Assembly (NCBI GenBank): GCA_905209455.1
Contig: CAJLTA010000025.1
Location: 1 to 31,395, forward strand
Length of the DNA stretch: 31,395 bases
Direction: 5' to 3'
Source: an uncultured Collinsella sp.
GTDB taxonomy: Bacteria; Actinomycetota; Coriobacteriia; Coriobacteriales; Coriobacteriaceae
In this document: piece after piece, positions 30,319 through 31,395 of the stretch
How the letters are laid out: every line of letters starts with the position of its first letter
How positions within the stretch are numbered: position 1 is the stretch's first letter
Made by a program: the position numbers and the translations under genes
Notes under the pieces: model-generated
Databases searched by the model: none
The model's input: only the letters and a program-made list of their open reading frames with translations
What the model was told of the DNA's origin: nothing

Positions 30319-31179
30319 ATGGACAGCAGGGATATCGAGAAATGGCGTGTCGAACTTGACAGCTACGCCCATGTGGAAGACGGCGTTGAGTATTGGCTCG
30401 CACGCGATTTAATGGAACCCATGGGGTACACTCGATGGGAGAACTTCGCCGAAGTTGTTAAGAGGGCAAAAGTCTCGTGCGAAACAAACAAAACTCCAGT
30501 TGATTCCCATTTTCGTGACACCACGAAAATGGTAACTGCCGGTGTCGCCGCTCGCGCGGTTAAAGACTACAAACTTACGCGCTATGCATGCTATTTAATC
30601 GCACAGAACGGAGATTCAAACAAGCCAGAGATCGCGCTCGCCCAGGCATACTTTGCCGTGCAGACGCGCCGCCAAGAGCTCATAGAGCAGCGCTTCGCAG
30701 AGATTCAGCGCTTGCAGGCGCGCCACTCGCTATCCGATTCAGAGAAACAGCTCTCGGGTATTGCGTTCAAACGCGGCGTGGACTCCAAAGGATTCGCGAT
30801 CATCAAGTCGAAGGGCGATGAGGCGTTATTCGGCGGCAGAAGCACGGCGGAAATGAAGCAGCAGCTCGGCGTACCCAAGAGCGCGGCATTGGCGGACAGG
30901 TTAGCCGATGTCCTCATCAAAGCAAAGGACCTCACGAACTCGATGACGGCCTTCAACGCCGAGGAACACGACTTGTACGGTCTGGACCAGATCAAACAAG
31001 AACACGTCGAGAACAACACGAGCGTGCGTGGCAGCCTCATCGACCGCGGAATTGTTCCCGAGAACCTACCGCCTGCCGAGGATACAAAAAAGCTCGAGCG
31101 TCGCGTGAAGGCAGACGAGAAGAAAATCAAGGAGGGTACTGACGGTTTCACCGATCCCCAGGGTAGACTCAATCTGTGA
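30319..31179 (+). CDS. DinD-like DNA-damage-inducible protein (BRO-N type)
   Basis: The ATG at 30319 follows a strong AGGAGGAG. The product is 286 residues, close to the 270-280 of DinD. The N-terminal part (20-120) has YWLARDLMEPMGYTRWENFAEVVKRAK, VKDYKLTRYACYLIAQNG and ALAQAYFAVQTRRQE, which are the hallmark stretches of DinD and related BRO-N proteins. The middle has LSGIAFKRGVDSKGFAIIKSKGDEALFGG, also characteristic. The C-terminal 40 residues are charged. In Escherichia coli dinD is SOS-induced and DinD inhibits RecA-mediated strand exchange; whether that applies here is inference. The gene stands alone, and genes of this type often travel with mobile or defence regions. Confidence 0.88.
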   Translation: MDSRDIEKWRVELDSYAHVEDGVEYWLARDLMEPMGYTRWENFAEVVKRAKVSCETNKTPVDSHFRDTTKMVTAGVAARAVKDYKLTRYACYLIAQNGDSNKPEIALAQAYFAVQTRRQELIEQRFAEIQRLQARHSLSDSEKQLSGIAFKRGVDSKGFAIIKSKGDEALFGGRSTAEMKQQLGVPKSAALADRLADVLIKAKDLTNSMTAFNAEEHDLYGLDQIKQEHVENNTSVRGSLIDRGIVPENLPPAEDTKKLERRVKADEKKIKEGTDGFTDPQGRLNL

Positions 31180-31225
31180 AAGCGGCCGCGCCCTTTCGGG
31201 TTCGACCCCATGCGAGGTTAACAAA

Positions 31226-31253
31226 AAAGCGACCAGCCTAAGCCAGTCGCTTT
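31226..31253 (+). terminator. Terminator-like hairpin after the DinD-like gene
   Basis: AAAGCGAC (31226-31233) pairs with GTCGCTTT (31246-31253) around a 12-base loop, preceded by an A-run and followed by AACAT. The symmetry (A-run before, TTT after) fits a bidirectional terminator of moderate strength. Confidence 0.6.
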
Positions 31254-31283
31254 AACATGCTTTGGTGGGCCGTCAGGGGGTCA

Positions 31284-31320
31284 GCCTGCTGCGCAGGCGG
31301 TCACTGCGGCGCTTCGCGCC
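31284..31320. repeat. Two adjacent small GC-rich hairpins (REP-like)
   Basis: GCCTGC (31284-31289)/GCAGGC (31293-31298) with a TGC loop, then GGCGC (31308-31312)/GCGCC (31316-31320) with a TTC loop. The two stand nine bases apart in a non-coding stretch that runs to the window end. Paired hairpins of this kind resemble REP elements, the substrates of RAYT proteins. Confidence 0.35.
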
Positions 31321-31395
31321 TTGCGCGCTGCGCTGGCAAATGCGGCTTATAGGACAAAATGTGTGTCCCGATAGAACACCCGTTTCCATCCATTA

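Noticed and set aside
31195..31215. GGTTCGACCCC resembling a tRNA T-arm
   Set aside because: No cloverleaf can be formed with upstream sequence, which is coding up to 31179.

Overview
The window looks like a chromosomal segment of a high-GC Gram-positive gut bacterium of the class Coriobacteriia, most likely Collinsella. This is inferred from gene content and style, not from a marker gene. The pointers are a divergent Rrf2-type regulator beside a sufC-B-D-S-U operon, a GGGtGRT/IscU-like pair, secreted proteins built from aromatic 'GW..(G)GTWYY' cell-wall-binding repeats, a sortase-type surface protein, and GTG/TTG starts with good Shine-Dalgarno sites.

Layout. (1) 1-4870, minus strand: three secreted cell-wall-binding-repeat proteins. 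They are a GH25 muramidase cut by the window edge, a repeat/NlpC-P60 peptidase gene split by one in-frame TGA, and a repeat protein ending in a Cys/His motif. (2) 5195-6621, plus strand: a two-gene unit of lower GC content, DUF4869 plus a P-loop ATPase with a possible TOPRIM-like half. Its last stop codon overlaps the stop of the next, convergent gene. (3) 6618-13528, minus strand: five family-2 glycosyltransferases in one run, four of them apparently a duplicated two-gene unit and the fifth with two GT domains. A further GlfT-like GT2 (13785-14804) is divergent. This is a cell-surface polysaccharide locus. (4) 14829-18609, minus strand: an AAA-ATPase-like/PD-(D/E)XK-like protein with degraded active sites, then a sortase-anchored protein with a lysozyme-like N-terminal domain. 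(5) 18738-25338: a fused MNT nucleotidyltransferase-HEPN protein coupled to the Rrf2 regulator, facing the divergent sufCBDSU operon for Fe-S cluster assembly. (6) 25404-31179: a RAYT-type REP transposase, the IscU-like scaffold plus GGGtGRT pair, a NadB/FrdA-like flavoprotein and a DinD-like protein.

How parts fit together. The SUF operon supplies cysteine-derived sulfur (SufS, SufU) to the SufBCD scaffold. The Rrf2 protein has three Cys in IscR-like spacing and probably senses cluster status. The IscU-like/GGGtGRT pair 1.3 kb downstream carries a SufU-like segment and probably belongs to the same metal/sulfur theme. The glycosyltransferases and the repeat-bearing hydrolases both concern the cell envelope.

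No rRNA, convincing tRNA, CRISPR array, prophage or complete insertion sequence was seen. All functional calls come from motif and family recognition by eye; no database search was run.
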